Source: Streptomyces sp. TRM70350 (GTDB lineage Bacteria > Actinomycetota > Actinomycetes > Streptomycetales > Streptomycetaceae). From it: a DNA stretch of 64,000 nucleotides. The notes below the pieces were generated by a model. That model worked only from the letters and a program-made list of their open reading frames with translations. It ran no database searches and was not told the DNA's origin. The DNA is taken from positions 372,001 through 436,000 of the forward strand of contig NZ_JAHUXH010000001.1 in the NCBI RefSeq assembly GCF_019219825.1, in the 5' to 3' direction. The position numbers and the translations under genes were made by a program. This document shows positions 63,296 to 64,000 of this stretch, in pieces; position 1 is the first letter of the stretch, and each line of letters starts with the position of its first letter.

Positions 63296-64000
63296 TCAGA
63301 CGATTCCCTCGGCCATTTCGGCCTGTTCCCGGTCCGATCCGTACGCGGCGGTGGTGGGTGTTCCGTACGAACGGCGGGCGACGTACCACCACGCGGTGGC
63401 GAGGACGAGTACGACGACCAGGGCCACGGAGGCGTAGTTCATCGTGTCGACCGTCACCGGAGAGGACTGCGGCAGGCAGAACAGCACGGTCACGCAGGCC
63501 ACCCACCCGACCGCGATCCAGCCGATCGGCCTGCTCCACCGGCCCAGGTGCCAGGGCCCCGGCCGGAACCGGTCGCCCGCGCGCAGCCGCAGGAACACGG
63601 GGATGACGTAGGCGGGCGTGATCCCGATGACGTTGATGGCGGTGACCGCACCGTACGCCGTCGCCGAGTACAGGGACGGCAGCGCGAGCAGGCAGGCGAC
63701 GCCCACCGACAGCCAGACGGCGGCCACCGGGGTCTGGGTGCGGCGGCTGACCTTGCGCCACAGGTTCGAGCCGGGCAGGGCCCGGTCGCGGCTGAACGCG
63801 AACACCATCCGGCTGGCCGCGGCGACCTCGGCGTTGCCGCAGAACAGCTGGGCGACGATCACGACCAGCAGCAGCGCGCTCGCGCCGTCGGTGCCGAGGC
63901 CGTCGAGCAGGATCTGCGCGGGCGGCACCCCGGTCTCGCTGGCCCGCGTGGCGGCGTAGTCCTGGATGGCGAAGGTCAGACCGGCGAGCAGGACGAAACC
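63296..64000 (-). CDS. APC-superfamily amino-acid permease, partial (5-prime end outside the window)
   Basis: 235 codons open to the right edge; only the C-terminal half is seen. Helices include ASALLLVVIVAQLFCGNAEV, AVWLSVGVACLLALPSLY, AVTAINVIGITPAYVIPVFLRL, IGWIAVGWVACVTVLFCLP and YASVALVVVLVLATAWWYV. RMVFAFSRDRALPGS is the conserved loop of the AAT/APC family. The family imports amino acids or polyamines with protons. Normal stop, then a strong hairpin. Confidence 0.9.
   Translation of the reverse strand, partial: GFVLLAGLTFAIQDYAATRASETGVPPAQILLDGLGTDGASALLLVVIVAQLFCGNAEVAAASRMVFAFSRDRALPGSNLWRKVSRRTQTPVAAVWLSVGVACLLALPSLYSATAYGAVTAINVIGITPAYVIPVFLRLRAGDRFRPGPWHLGRWSRPIGWIAVGWVACVTVLFCLPQSSPVTVDTMNYASVALVVVLVLATAWWYVARRSYGTPTTAAYGSDREQAEMAEGIV

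Overview
The window is high-GC (about 70 percent or more) actinobacterial chromosome, almost certainly Streptomyces. The signs are GTG starts, strong third-position GC, a Wbl protein, two SAV2177-type methyltransferases, mycolate-free DUF3068 and DUF4916 proteins, a LAL regulator, monomeric NADP-isocitrate dehydrogenase and Pro-GGG tRNA genes. Accessory regulatory and catabolic genes, mixed with gene remnants, suggest an arm-proximal region rather than the core. The last gene runs off the right edge.

Layout. 1-4630: peroxide defence (katG behind a Fur-type regulator), a molybdate-binding Mop protein, a doubly frameshifted DUF6300 gene and a GNAT. 5198-9514: two metal modules. One is a Met/His-rich membrane protein with an ECF sigma factor. 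The other is a zinc-limitation set: a cysteine-free ribosomal protein L32 (missed by ORF length cut-offs), a CobW-type G3E GTPase and a His-rich protein diverging from a candidate Zur site. 9536-16943: thioredoxin-like ferredoxin, NUDIX-like DUF4916, SAM methyltransferase, HAD hydrolase, PucR regulator, Dyp peroxidase and a Ser/Thr kinase. 17086-18800: a decayed two-component/ABC cassette. 18866-24180: MarR, M20 amidohydrolase, second SAV2177 methyltransferase, and a tightly coupled wbl-dps-DUF3140-HhH glycosylase operon.

24211-32082: tandem repeats, thiolase, TauE/SafE, HAD, VOC, cobK, a YbhN-like membrane protein, a 162-bp MITE whose TTA target duplication is the stop codon of cobF, then cobF, DUF309 and tRNA-Pro. 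32119-47611: carbohydrate catabolism. It has NUDIX, aldo-keto reductase, a GntR regulator with a 15-bp inverted-repeat operator beside a consensus promoter, a ribose/inositol-type ABC importer with an IolE-like isomerase, two Gfo/Idh/MocA dehydrogenases, an SDR, a PhyH-type dioxygenase and two LacI regulators with visible operators. 47601-49560: a mosaic of truncated genes, then a second, identical tRNA-Pro.

49938-58205: an astacin-like metallopeptidase divergent from a LAL regulator, followed by the most interesting module: a TPR-CHAT protease diverging from a cytoplasmic subtilase, an ECF-like sigma factor and a small acidic protein, the last two overlapping by 4 nt. 58366-64000: N-formylglutamate amidohydrolase, a G-rich tandem-repeat block, NADP-isocitrate dehydrogenase, MscS channel and the C-terminal part of an amino-acid permease.

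Several genes appear broken by single-base deletions (DUF6300, Dyp N-terminus, response regulator). These are either real decay or residual assembly indels, and only read data can separate the two.
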